From: Erysipelothrix rhusiopathiae
Lineage (GTDB): Bacteria; Bacillota_I; Bacilli_A; Erysipelotrichales; Erysipelotrichaceae
DNA: 64,000 nt
Reading direction: 5' to 3'
Assembly (NCBI RefSeq): GCF_900637845.1
Contig: NZ_LR134439.1
Coordinates: forward strand, 248,001-312,000
Shown here one piece after another: positions 10,366-18,408 of this stretch. Both the position numbers and the translations under genes were made by a program. Below the pieces are notes generated by a model, which was not told the origin of the DNA, made no database searches, and saw only the letters and a program-made list of their open reading frames with translations. The first letter of the stretch is position 1; each line of letters begins with the position of its first letter.

Positions 10366-11703
10366 ATGAAGTTATATAATTCAAAATCAAATTCCCTTGA
10401 AGAGTTTAAACCCATCGAGGAAGGTAAGGTATCCATGTATGTATGTGGTCCAACCGTTTATAACTACGCACATATTGGAAACGCACGTCCCATCGTTGTC
10501 TTTGACTTGTTGCGACGCGTTTTGGAGACATTAGGGTACGATGTTAAACTTGTATCAAACTATACTGATGTTGACGATAAAATCATTAAAAAAGCATCAG
10601 AGGAAGGTGTTGATGAATCGGTTATTTCAAATCGATACATCGAAGCGTACGAAAAAGTTCGAAAAGGACTTCATGCTGATCATGTACAAGCAACTCCAAA
10701 AGTAACGAATACAATGCCAGAGATTATTTCATTTATCCAAGACTTAATCGACCATGATTATGCGTATGCGTCCAAGGGGGATGTATATTTTCGTGTGTCT
10801 AAGGCAGAAGAATATGGAGCCATTTCTTCACAAAATATTGATGAATTAATGGTTGGTGCTCGCATCGAAGAAAATAGTAATAAAGAAAACCCACTAGATT
10901 TTGTATTGTGGAAAGATACAAATGATAACGGAATTAAATGGGATGCGCCATGGGGAAAAGGAAGACCTGGATGGCATACTGAATGTGTTGTTATGATTAA
11001 CAACGAATTCAAACAAGAGATTATTGATATTCATGGTGGTGGACAAGATTTAAAGTTCCCTCATCACGAAAATGAATCGGCGCAGTGTAGAGCACTTCAT
11101 AATCATGATCTTGCGAATTACTGGGTTCATAATGCGATGCTTAATATCGATGGGGAGAAAATGAGTAAGTCCATTGGTAATGTTATGTGGGCTCAAGAGT
11201 TTATTGATAAACTGGGTGAAAATGCTACACGATGGTTACTCATGTCGACACATTACCGTCTCACTTTGAATATCACCGAAGAACTTGTGGAACAAACTCA
11301 CAAAGAATTAGACCGCATTTTCCAAGGTTTAAACAAAGCTTATATTGAGCTTGAAAAGTTAGAATTTCAAATTGACACAAATTATGACGAATTAAGATTT
11401 AATCAATTTATGGATGCAATGTCTGATGACTTAAATGTAGCCAATGCGAATGTTGTGCTATTTGATACTGTTAAACAATTAAATGCAGCAGTTCGTCAAA
11501 GAGAAATCAATGCGAGTGATGTCTCAAAATATATTGTTACGGTTGAGAAGATGTTGGATGTGTTGGGCATTTCTTATACAAGAATTGTCCTTGACGAAGC
11601 AGCACGACTCTTATTTAAACAATGGAATGAAGCAAAAGCACGCAAGGACTTTGATGATGCGGATCGCTATCGCGGTGAACTGATAGAACGAGGATTATTA
11701 TAA
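10366..11703 (+). CDS. cysS: Cysteinyl-tRNA synthetase
   Basis: Class I synthetase charging tRNA-Cys. The 445 residues include CGPTVYNYAHIGNARP (zinc cysteine and HIGH motif as HIGN), HTECVVM, and GEKMSKSIGNV (KMSKS). The ATG at 10366 is preferred over an in-frame TTG at 10354 because GGAGG (10356-10360) lies just before it. It leads the set cysS-mrnC-rlmB-sigma-rpmG-secE-nusG, the order seen in Bacillus. The tRNA-Cys gene is at 48157. Confidence 0.97.
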   Translation: MKLYNSKSNSLEEFKPIEEGKVSMYVCGPTVYNYAHIGNARPIVVFDLLRRVLETLGYDVKLVSNYTDVDDKIIKKASEEGVDESVISNRYIEAYEKVRKGLHADHVQATPKVTNTMPEIISFIQDLIDHDYAYASKGDVYFRVSKAEEYGAISSQNIDELMVGARIEENSNKENPLDFVLWKDTNDNGIKWDAPWGKGRPGWHTECVVMINNEFKQEIIDIHGGGQDLKFPHHENESAQCRALHNHDLANYWVHNAMLNIDGEKMSKSIGNVMWAQEFIDKLGENATRWLLMSTHYRLTLNITEELVEQTHKELDRIFQGLNKAYIELEKLEFQIDTNYDELRFNQFMDAMSDDLNVANANVVLFDTVKQLNAAVRQREINASDVSKYIVTVEKMLDVLGISYTRIVLDEAARLLFKQWNEAKARKDFDDADRYRGELIERGLL

Positions 11704-11704
11704 T

Positions 11705-12079
11705 ATGATGCATTCTGGAAATGTATTGGCTTTTGTTGGAGATGCAGTTTTGTCCCTTCAAGTAAGACAATATTTAGTGGAGCAGGGAATTACGAAAACA
11801 AAGCAATTACAAGAAACTTCAGTTAAATTCGTGAGTGCGATGGCACAAGCAGATTATATGAAAACATTATTAGACCGTAATGCGCTGACTGAAGAAGAAA
11901 TGGGTATCTACAAACGTGGTCGAAATGCTAAGAGTGCATCGATGGCTAAAAATGCAGATGTTATGTCATATCGAATTGCGACAGGATTTGAAGCATTGTG
12001 GGGTTATCTCCATATGGAAGGCCATCAAGAACGTTTGGATGAACTTTGGAAAGAATATATAGAAACGGTGGAAATATAA
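11705..12079 (+). CDS. mrnC: Mini-ribonuclease 3
   Basis: Catalytic RNase III-type domain lacking the double-strand RNA-binding domain; matures the ends of 23S rRNA precursors in Bacillus. The 124 residues open with LAFVGDAVLSLQVRQYL, the family signature containing the metal-binding Asp, and include YKRGRNAKS. It begins one base after the cysS stop. The next ATG at 11708 is also possible. Position between cysS and rlmB supports the call. Confidence 0.93.
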   Translation: MMHSGNVLAFVGDAVLSLQVRQYLVEQGITKTKQLQETSVKFVSAMAQADYMKTLLDRNALTEEEMGIYKRGRNAKSASMAKNADVMSYRIATGFEALWGYLHMEGHQERLDELWKEYIETVEI

Positions 12080-12789
12080 TGTCGAATTACATTTTTGGGA
12101 AAAATACGGTCACTGCATATTTAAAAAGTGGGCAGAAACCAAAGAATTTATATTTGTTCAATAAAGGAAATTACCAAGAAATTGTTGCGCTTGCGAAAGA
12201 ACAAGGAATTCGTGTACAGTTTGTGGATAAATTTCGACTGGACAAAATGGCTGATGGTGTGCACCAAGGTGTCGTAATTGAAATTCAAGACTACAAATAC
12301 CACTCACTTCAAGAAATTATTAAAGGCGCAAAGAACAACCTGATTGTCTTGTGTGACCAGCTTGAAGATCCTCATAATTTAGGCGCGATTTTAAGAACGT
12401 GTGATGCATGTGGAGTCGATGGCGTTGTCGTTGGAAAACATCGAAGTGTGGGATTAACATCAACGGTTGCGAAAGTTTCTACAGGTGCGATTAATACTGT
12501 AAAAGTAGCTGAAGCTACAAATATGGTTAAAGCAATTGCTGAACTTAAAGAAGCTGGTTATTGGGTAGTGGCTGCAGAGAATGCGGTTGATGCAGTAGAT
12601 TATACTGAATTTAATGTTGATATGCCACTTGTATTAGTTGTGGGTTCCGAGGGTAAAGGAATATCACGATTGGTAAAAAAAGAGTGTGATATATTGACCA
12701 CAATCCCAATGCAAGGAAGCGTTAATTCATTAAACGTATCCGTCGCAACGGGTGTATTGCTCTTTGATATTGTACGTCGCCGAAAATAA
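12079..12789 (+). CDS. rlmB: 23S rRNA (guanosine-2'-O-)-methyltransferase RlmB
   Basis: SPOUT-class SAM-dependent methyltransferase of the TrmH/RlmB family. The 236 residues contain an N-terminal substrate-binding part (YIFGKNTVTAYLKSG) and the catalytic knot motifs DQLEDPHNLGAILRTCDACG, VVGSEGKGIS and NSLNVSVATGVLLFDI. The ATG at 12079 overlaps the mrnC stop (TAATG); an upstream in-frame ATG at 12046 would add a long non-family extension. In Bacillus the next gene would be rae1 (yacP), which is absent here. Confidence 0.93.
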   Translation: MSNYIFGKNTVTAYLKSGQKPKNLYLFNKGNYQEIVALAKEQGIRVQFVDKFRLDKMADGVHQGVVIEIQDYKYHSLQEIIKGAKNNLIVLCDQLEDPHNLGAILRTCDACGVDGVVVGKHRSVGLTSTVAKVSTGAINTVKVAEATNMVKAIAELKEAGYWVVAAENAVDAVDYTEFNVDMPLVLVVGSEGKGISRLVKKECDILTTIPMQGSVNSLNVSVATGVLLFDIVRRRK

Positions 12790-12810
12790 TGCAGTGATGG
12801 GGGGATTTGC

Positions 12811-13422
12811 ATGATAAGCGATTTTGAGTATCTTTATATGATTCACCAGAATAGTGAAGATGCATTGGATATAGTAATGGGGAAGTTCAAGCGCTTGCTT
12901 TGGAAAAGAGCATATGAACTTTATACTCAACAAAAGCCTATCGGAATTAGTATCGAAGATTTATTTCAAGAAGGATTTCTTGGGTTTTATGATGCCATAT
13001 ATACCTTTAAAGAAATAAAAGACGTAGGATTTGCATATTATGTAAACCTCTGTGTAATTTCGACGATGCGTACAGCATTACGTAAATGCCGATCACAATC
13101 GTATAAACTTTTAGATAGTAAGTGGTCCCTGGATTTATTTGTTACAGAAGATAAGTCGGTATATCTTGCGGATATGATTGAGTCGCAAGATATCACAAGT
13201 GATCCAGTTGTGGTTGCACATTATCAAGATGCACGAAAAATAGAACGTAAAGTACTTGAAACCATTTCTGAAAAAGAACGCGTAATTTATACAATGCGTG
13301 AAGAAGGTTTTGGATATCGTGAAATTGCAGAACGGTTTAATATCTCACCGAAAAATGTGGATAATATCATTCAAAAAGTGAGGCGTCGTCTCGTTGCAAT
13401 GCGTGATGTTTCCCACATGTGA
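12811..13422 (+). CDS. Sigma-70 family RNA polymerase sigma factor, in the sigH position
   Basis: A 203-residue sigma factor with region 2 (EDLFQEGFLGFYDAIYTF, near residue 50) and region 4 (LETISEKERVIYTMREEGFG followed by the HTH REIAERFNISPKNVDNII). It lies exactly where Bacillus carries sigH, between rlmB and rpmG-secE-nusG, so it is probably the SigH orthologue; similarity is low enough that I leave the symbol blank. In Bacillus SigH controls competence and early sporulation. The start is preceded by a G-rich run GGGGGG. It may direct competence or surface-related genes here. Confidence 0.82.
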   Translation: MISDFEYLYMIHQNSEDALDIVMGKFKRLLWKRAYELYTQQKPIGISIEDLFQEGFLGFYDAIYTFKEIKDVGFAYYVNLCVISTMRTALRKCRSQSYKLLDSKWSLDLFVTEDKSVYLADMIESQDITSDPVVVAHYQDARKIERKVLETISEKERVIYTMREEGFGYREIAERFNISPKNVDNIIQKVRRRLVAMRDVSHM

Positions 13423-13427
13423 GTTCA

Positions 13428-13456
13428 TTGACACCCCACTGTGATTGTGATAAAGT
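13428..13456 (+). promoter_or_regulatory. Probable promoter for rpmG-secE-nusG
   Basis: TTGACA (13428-13433), 17-base spacer, TAAAGT (13451-13456). Initiation would fall near 13463, inside the loop of the adjacent hairpin. Confidence 0.55.
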
Positions 13457-13482
13457 TAGGTAGCACGAAAGTGGGGTTTTTT
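13434..13482 (+). terminator. Long-loop inverted repeat with T tract before rpmG
   Basis: CCCCACT (13434-13440) can pair with AGTGGGG (13470-13476), followed directly by six T residues and then the rpmG ATG at 13484. Readthrough RNA from the sigma gene could fold this and stop, whereas RNA starting at the internal promoter lacks the 5' arm. The same GTGGGG is the only ribosome-site candidate for rpmG. Confidence 0.5.
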
Positions 13483-13483
13483 A

Positions 13484-13642
13484 ATGACAAATAAAAGAGA
13501 AAAAGTAATCTTGGTATGTACTGACTGCCTTTCACGTAACTACTCTACTTTTCGAAATCATTCAAGTGTTACTGAACGACTTGAGATAAAAAAATTTTGT
13601 AAACGATGTGGAAGACACACATTACATAGAGAGACAAAATAG
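13484..13642 (+). CDS. rpmG: Ribosomal protein L33 (zinc-binding type)
   Basis: A 52-residue basic protein: start [15 protein letters not shown], two CxxC pairs (CTDC and CKRC) and the C-terminal segment [16 protein letters not shown]. This matches the cysteine-containing form of 50S protein L33, which binds zinc. It lies directly before secE-nusG, as in Bacillus. The GTGGGG upstream is a weak ribosome site. Its stop codon overlaps the secE ribosome site AGGAGG. Confidence 0.93.
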   Translation: MTNKREKVILVCTDCLSRNYSTFRNHSSVTERLEIKKFCKRCGRHTLHRETK

Positions 13643-13654
13643 GAGGTAAATGCT

Positions 13655-13837
13655 ATGGCTTGGTTTAGTTTTGCTGGAATTAAAGAAGAAATCCATAAAA
13701 TCAAATGGCCTACTCGTAAGGAAATGACACGAAACACAACAATTGTTTTATGTTTTGTTCTGTTTTTTGTAGCTTACTTTTTACTAACAGAAGTTGTGTT
13801 AGTAGCAGCATTGAAATTGATTGGAATTGGTGGATAA
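13655..13837 (+). CDS. secE: Preprotein translocase subunit SecE
   Basis: Single-span clamp subunit of the SecYEG channel. The 60 residues consist of an amphipathic start (IKEEIHKIKWPTRKEM, the SecE signature) and one C-terminal membrane helix of about 23 residues. Strong AGGAGG site. It is followed at once by nusG, the invariant order in bacteria. Confidence 0.95.
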   Translation: MAWFSFAGIKEEIHKIKWPTRKEMTRNTTIVLCFVLFFVAYFLLTEVVLVAALKLIGIGG

Positions 13838-13838
13838 A

Positions 13839-14375
13839 ATGGAAGAAAAAAAATGGTATGTTGTTAACACCTATTCAGGACATGAAAACCGTGTTAAAGA
13901 AAACTTAGAACGACGCGTAGAATCAATGGGTATCGAAGATGCTTTATTTAGAATTCTTGTAGCTGAAGAAAAAGAAATTGAATATAAGAATGGTAAAAAA
14001 GTTGAAAAACTTCGTAACTTATTCCCAGGATATTTATTCGTAGAAATGATTATGACGGATGAAGCGTGGTATATTGTTCGTAATACGCCAGGGGTTACAG
14101 GATTTATCGGTTCATCAGGTGGTGGTGCAAAACCATTCCCAGTTTCAGATGAAGAGATTGAATCAATCCTAAGACGCATGGGTATGAGTGATCAAAAACT
14201 TATCGTTAATTTCAAAGAAGGCGATACAGTACGCATTCTTTCAGGTCCATTCGCTGGTATTGAAGGAACTGTTGATAGTATGAATAATGATTCTCAAACA
14301 GCAATGATTCTTACGATTTTATTTGGTCGTGAGACTCCGACTGAGATTTCATATACAGATATTGAAGCATTATAA
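13839..14375 (+). CDS. nusG: Transcription termination/antitermination factor NusG
   Basis: NusG binds RNA polymerase and modulates pausing and Rho action. The 178 residues show the NGN domain (KKWYVVNTYSGHENRVKENL, and FPGYLFVEM) and a C-terminal KOW domain (FKEGDTVRILSGPFAGIEG). The ATG at 13839 is chosen over a TTG at 13821 as it gives the family N-terminus and starts one base after the secE stop, with GGTGG before it. A strong terminator follows. Confidence 0.97.
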   Translation: MEEKKWYVVNTYSGHENRVKENLERRVESMGIEDALFRILVAEEKEIEYKNGKKVEKLRNLFPGYLFVEMIMTDEAWYIVRNTPGVTGFIGSSGGGAKPFPVSDEEIESILRRMGMSDQKLIVNFKEGDTVRILSGPFAGIEGTVDSMNNDSQTAMILTILFGRETPTEISYTDIEAL

Positions 14376-14382
14376 TAATTCT

Positions 14383-14409
14383 AAAGCGGGCTTAGCTCGC
14401 TTTTTTTTG
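14383..14409 (+). terminator. nusG terminator
   Basis: AAAGCGGGC, loop TTA, GCTCGC followed by a T run: a compact intrinsic terminator just after nusG. Confidence 0.85.
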
Positions 14410-14460
14410 TCCGCAATTATATGAATTAATGTGAATTGGAAAATCTTAAGAATTATGATG

Positions 14461-14466
14461 TATAAT
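14461..14466 (+). promoter_or_regulatory. -10 box of the mevalonate operon promoter
   Basis: A perfect TATAAT sits 33 bases before the mevalonate kinase ATG and after the nusG terminator. The best -35, TTGGAA at 14436, is 19 bases away, longer than ideal. Confidence 0.5.
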
Positions 14467-14498
14467 ATAGATGCTATTTATGTTTGGAAGGTGTTTAT

Positions 14499-15446
14499 AT
14501 GAGTCTATACGGAATTGGGTCTGCGACCGGAAAGATTATTTTAATGGGTGAACATTCAGTGGTTTATGGTAAGCCAGCGATTGCGTTACCTTTTGCTTCC
14601 GCACGCATTGAGACTAGAGTGGATTTCCATCAAAAGGAAACCACAATTGACTGTCTCTATTACCAAGGTGCTTTATCAAGTTCACCTTCTGTGATTGCGG
14701 GCATCAAAGAATTGATTACAATAACTTTAAAATTTATGAATAAAGAAAACTATGGTCTTCATATTTCAATTACATCAACATTACCACCACAAAGAGGATT
14801 GGGCTCGAGTGCCGCTGTCTCTGTATCTGTTGTTCGTGGTCTTTTTGATGCATTTAAGATTCACTTATCCGACGAAAACTTAAATTATTTGGTATCTGTT
14901 GCCGAACGGATCCATCACAGCAATCCGAGCGGTTTGGATGCGAACACCATCGCGATGGGAAAACCTGTGTTTTTTGAACGCGGTAAACGGGGTGAGGTTA
15001 TCGAAGTTGATATGGATGCAATTCTTGTGGTTGCTGATACCGGTGATTCCGGACAAACACGTCTTGCGGTATCGGAAGTGAATGCAATGCTAAAGGATAA
15101 TCCTGATTATGTTGAATCGCTTATGAATAAATTGGCTGATTTAACGAATGAAACACGTGTTCATCTTCAAACAAGAAATGTTGGTGAGGTTGGAAATTGT
15201 ATGAACCTTGCTCATGAAGTTTTAAGAACAATCCGCGTAAGTAATGAAAAATTAGACCACTTGACAGCCGTTGCCTTACAAGAAGGTGCATTAGGCGCTA
15301 AATTAACGGGTTCTGGAAAAGGTGGTTGTATTATTGCTTTGTGCGCAAATGAATCGGATTCAGTTCATGTATCTCAAAAATTAAAAGAAGCGGGTGCGGT
15401 AGATACTTGGTCTTATAATCTAAATGGAAAACAGATTCATGAATAA
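14499..15446 (+). CDS. mvk: Mevalonate kinase
   Basis: GHMP-family kinase that phosphorylates mevalonate. The 315 residues include GKIILMGEHSVVYGKPAIAL (substrate/ATP region), the GHMP glycine-serine loop PPQRGLGSSAAVSV near residue 106, HHSNPSGLDANTIA and the C-terminal GALGAKLTGSGKGGC. The ATG at 14499 has GGAAGGTG before it; an in-frame TTG at 14484 is less likely. First of four contiguous genes making isopentenyl diphosphate from mevalonate. Confidence 0.95.
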   Translation: MSLYGIGSATGKIILMGEHSVVYGKPAIALPFASARIETRVDFHQKETTIDCLYYQGALSSSPSVIAGIKELITITLKFMNKENYGLHISITSTLPPQRGLGSSAAVSVSVVRGLFDAFKIHLSDENLNYLVSVAERIHHSNPSGLDANTIAMGKPVFFERGKRGEVIEVDMDAILVVADTGDSGQTRLAVSEVNAMLKDNPDYVESLMNKLADLTNETRVHLQTRNVGEVGNCMNLAHEVLRTIRVSNEKLDHLTAVALQEGALGAKLTGSGKGGCIIALCANESDSVHVSQKLKEAGAVDTWSYNLNGKQIHE

Positions 15447-16389
15447 AACAGTTCGTGCTCATACTAATATCGCTTTAATTAAATATTGGGGTAAGAAAGA
15501 TAATGAATTAAAAATACCGCACAATTCAAGTCTTTCGTTGACTTTAGATCAATTTTATACAGAAACAAGTGTAGATTATGATTCAGCGCTTACTGAGGAT
15601 GTATTTATCCTGGATGGCGTTTTAGTAGAAGGTAAGGAAAAAGATCGTGTTGTTTGGTATATGAACGCTTTACGTGAGTGTTATGATATACCTTCTTTTG
15701 CGCGAATTCATTCGACGAATGCTGTTCCGAAGGCTGCTGGTCTTGCTTCTTCTGCGTCCGCATTTGCTGCGCTTGCGAAAGCGGCGACTTTGCATCTTAA
15801 TTTGTCGGATGAAGAAGTTTCGCGTTGTGCAAGATTGGGTTCTGGCAGTGCCTCCCGTTCAATTTATGGTGGTTTTGTTAGGTGGAATCGAGGGACTGGG
15901 GATCTTGATAGTTTTGCTCAACCCATAGCGATGAATCCTTGGCCTGAGTTTCGAATGATTGTCTGTATCCTTAACGATCAGGAGAAACCATTTTTAAGCA
16001 GTCAAGCGATGAACACAACGGTTGAGTCATCTGTCTATTACCCGGCTTGGGTTGAACAGACTGAAAAAGATATTGTTTTACTTGAACAGGCTCTAAAAGA
16101 CCATGATATTTGGACTGTGGGAGCAATTGCTCAAGGGAATGCGCTTCGGATGCATGCATCTTTGATGGCTGTAAATATGTGGTATTTTGAACCTCAAACA
16201 GTCGAAATTATGAATAAAGTTCGTACCTTACAAAAATCAATACCTGCTTTCTTCACAATGGATGCGGGTCCGAATGTAAAGATAATGACGACCTCAGACC
16301 ATGTTGATGCAATTCTTAATGAGTTAGAAGGTATAAACACAGTGGTATGTGCACCGGGAGTGGGGGTTTCAGTTCATGATTCACTCTAA
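15439..16389 (+). CDS. mvaD: Diphosphomevalonate decarboxylase
   Basis: Converts mevalonate 5-diphosphate to isopentenyl diphosphate with ATP. The 316 residues show the family start RAHTNIALIKYWGKKD, the loop PKAAGLASSASAFAAL and GSGSASRSIYGGF; FTMDAGPNVK is near the C-terminus. An ATG 5 codons upstream (15424) is also open. The start overlaps the mevalonate kinase gene and the end overlaps the next kinase, so the operon is translationally coupled. Confidence 0.95.
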   Translation: MNKTVRAHTNIALIKYWGKKDNELKIPHNSSLSLTLDQFYTETSVDYDSALTEDVFILDGVLVEGKEKDRVVWYMNALRECYDIPSFARIHSTNAVPKAAGLASSASAFAALAKAATLHLNLSDEEVSRCARLGSGSASRSIYGGFVRWNRGTGDLDSFAQPIAMNPWPEFRMIVCILNDQEKPFLSSQAMNTTVESSVYYPAWVEQTEKDIVLLEQALKDHDIWTVGAIAQGNALRMHASLMAVNMWYFEPQTVEIMNKVRTLQKSIPAFFTMDAGPNVKIMTTSDHVDAILNELEGINTVVCAPGVGVSVHDSL

Positions 16390-17410
16390 ATTTCCTGGGA
16401 AACTGTTTCTTATGGGTGAGTATGCAATTATGGAACCTGGACAAAAAGCGGTTATTGCGGCTATTGACCGGTTTCTAAATGTATATATCGAACCTTCAGA
16501 GCAGTTTGAGGTGAACAGTCGCTATGGTGATCTTCAAGGCACTGAAATTTTTATGCAGAATGATAATTTAGTTCATGTGAAAGCTGCAATTGAAATGTCG
16601 AGACGTTATTTAAAATTTAAGAAAAAGCCGATGATTTCTTTTAAAATGCATATTGAAAGTGAACTGGATTCGGATAATCAACGAAAGTATGGATTTGGTT
16701 CCAGTGGTGTCGTGATTGTGGCAGTAATTGATGCAATCTTAAAACTTCACGATGTTAACTTAGATTCTTTAGAACTTTTTAAACTCTCGGTGATGGCTCA
16801 AGTTATTGTGGGTGAAATGAGTTCTGGTGGTGATTTAGCCTCTACTTGTTTTGGAGGTCTGGTTGCTTATGAACGCTATGATGAATCTTGGTTGATCGTT
16901 GAGGATATGTGTAATATGAATCTTGTACATACATCGTGGCCAGGATTGGTGATTGAACCGCTCATATCAAATTCAGTCAAACTTTGTGTAGGATGGACTG
17001 GTACGGTAAATCAAACAGCTCCGTTTGTTGATTCAGTACGTGAATTAAGCAGTACAAATCCAAACTATTATGAATCGTTTCTAAATGATGCCAATCGCTT
17101 AGTAGATTTATTTATAATTGCTTGGAATCAAGATAATTTTGGGATGCTTTCCCAAGCGATTAATAACTATAGATTGTTGATGCTTGAATTAGGGAATCGT
17201 GCTGATATTAATATCGAAACAAATGAATTAACAGCACTTATCGAATCAGCACAAAATCTCGACTTTCCTGCGAAGATATCCGGTTCTGGTGGTGGTGATT
17301 GTGGATTCGCATTGATATCTGAAAACTTTAATGAAAAAGCGAACACTTTGGTACACGAATGGGAAAAACATGGTATTCTATATCTAGATGTAGGAGTGTA
17401 TGAAACGTAA
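16376..17410 (+). CDS. pmvK: Phosphomevalonate kinase
   Basis: GHMP kinase making mevalonate 5-diphosphate. Residues: start SKFPGKLFLMGEYAIMEPG, GHMP loop KYGFGSSGVVIVAVIDA near residue 105, and C-terminal PAKISGSGGGDCGFAL. The 344 residues are typical of the Gram-positive enzyme. The ATG at 16376 lies inside the mvaD end with GGGAGTGGGGG upstream; longer in-frame starts add no family sequence. The genetic order places it between mvaD and fni, as in other Gram-positive mevalonate operons. Confidence 0.93.
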   Translation: MIHSKFPGKLFLMGEYAIMEPGQKAVIAAIDRFLNVYIEPSEQFEVNSRYGDLQGTEIFMQNDNLVHVKAAIEMSRRYLKFKKKPMISFKMHIESELDSDNQRKYGFGSSGVVIVAVIDAILKLHDVNLDSLELFKLSVMAQVIVGEMSSGGDLASTCFGGLVAYERYDESWLIVEDMCNMNLVHTSWPGLVIEPLISNSVKLCVGWTGTVNQTAPFVDSVRELSSTNPNYYESFLNDANRLVDLFIIAWNQDNFGMLSQAINNYRLLMLELGNRADINIETNELTALIESAQNLDFPAKISGSGGGDCGFALISENFNEKANTLVHEWEKHGILYLDVGVYET

Positions 17411-18406
17411 ATGAGATCAAAAAGAAAAGACGAACATGTAACACTTGCTCTAAGGCAAAATGTGTATCAATCTGATTTTGATACCATACGGATTATTCAC
17501 CAAAGTTTACCAAATATAAATTTGAGTGACGTGGATGCGTCCATTCAGTTTTTAGGTCAAACGATGAAGTATCCAATCTATATTAATGCAATGACAGGTG
17601 GCAGTGAAAAAACTGAAATTTTAAATCGAAAACTAGCGAGAATTGCTCGTGTTTTTGGATTGCCGATGGCAGTTGGATCGCAGCATGCAGCACTTGATGA
17701 TCCAAGCTTGGCGTCGTCATACCGAGTTGTCCGCGATGAAAACCCTTCGGGTTTTATTATTGGTAATGTGGGTGCGAATGCTACGGTTGAGGATGTAAAA
17801 CGCGCAATCAAAATGATTGATGCGAATGCATTAGGGATTCACATTAATGTTGCACAAGAGATAGCTATGGATGAAGGGGATCGCGATTTTTCACATTGGA
17901 TTGAGAACATTACTCAAATCGTGGCATCGGTTGATGTTCCTGTTATTGTTAAAGAAGTAGGATTTGGTATGAGTGATAAGACTGTTGCGCAGCTTTATGC
18001 CTGTGGTGTACGACATGTTGATGTAAGTGGTCGAGGTGGTACCAATTTTGTTTGGATTGAAAATGAACGATCACAAGGTAAACGCTATAATTATTTATCA
18101 GATTGGGGTATTACAACCGTAGAGTCGCTTATAATGACGAAGTCGTACCAAGAAAAGTGTAATATTTTCGCATCCGGTGGTATTCAAAACCCACTTGATG
18201 CCATGAAGTGTTTAATTCTAGGCGCACAAGCCGTAGGAATTTCAGGATATTTCCTGAAGGCAGCTCATTTAGAATCAGATGCAATGTTTGAAGAAGTCTC
18301 CATGTTTCTGGAAGACTTCAAAAAGTTGATGGTTTTAGTAGGTGCCAAAACGATAAAAGAATTACCAAATGTTGAATATACAATTCATGGGAAGGAGGTG
18401 CAGTAA
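17411..18406 (+). CDS. fni: Type 2 isopentenyl-diphosphate delta-isomerase
   Basis: FMN-dependent isomerase interconverting isopentenyl and dimethylallyl diphosphate. The 331 residues start RSKRKDEHVTLALRQN and carry the conserved NAMTGGS, AVGSQHAAL, NVGAN and the flavin-site GGTNFVWIENER and ASGGIQNPLDAMK. It begins immediately after the pmvK stop. This completes a mevalonate-to-isoprenoid set. HMG-CoA synthase and reductase are not in the window. Confidence 0.95.
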   Translation: MRSKRKDEHVTLALRQNVYQSDFDTIRIIHQSLPNINLSDVDASIQFLGQTMKYPIYINAMTGGSEKTEILNRKLARIARVFGLPMAVGSQHAALDDPSLASSYRVVRDENPSGFIIGNVGANATVEDVKRAIKMIDANALGIHINVAQEIAMDEGDRDFSHWIENITQIVASVDVPVIVKEVGFGMSDKTVAQLYACGVRHVDVSGRGGTNFVWIENERSQGKRYNYLSDWGITTVESLIMTKSYQEKCNIFASGGIQNPLDAMKCLILGAQAVGISGYFLKAAHLESDAMFEEVSMFLEDFKKLMVLVGAKTIKELPNVEYTIHGKEVQ

Positions 18407-18408
18407 GG

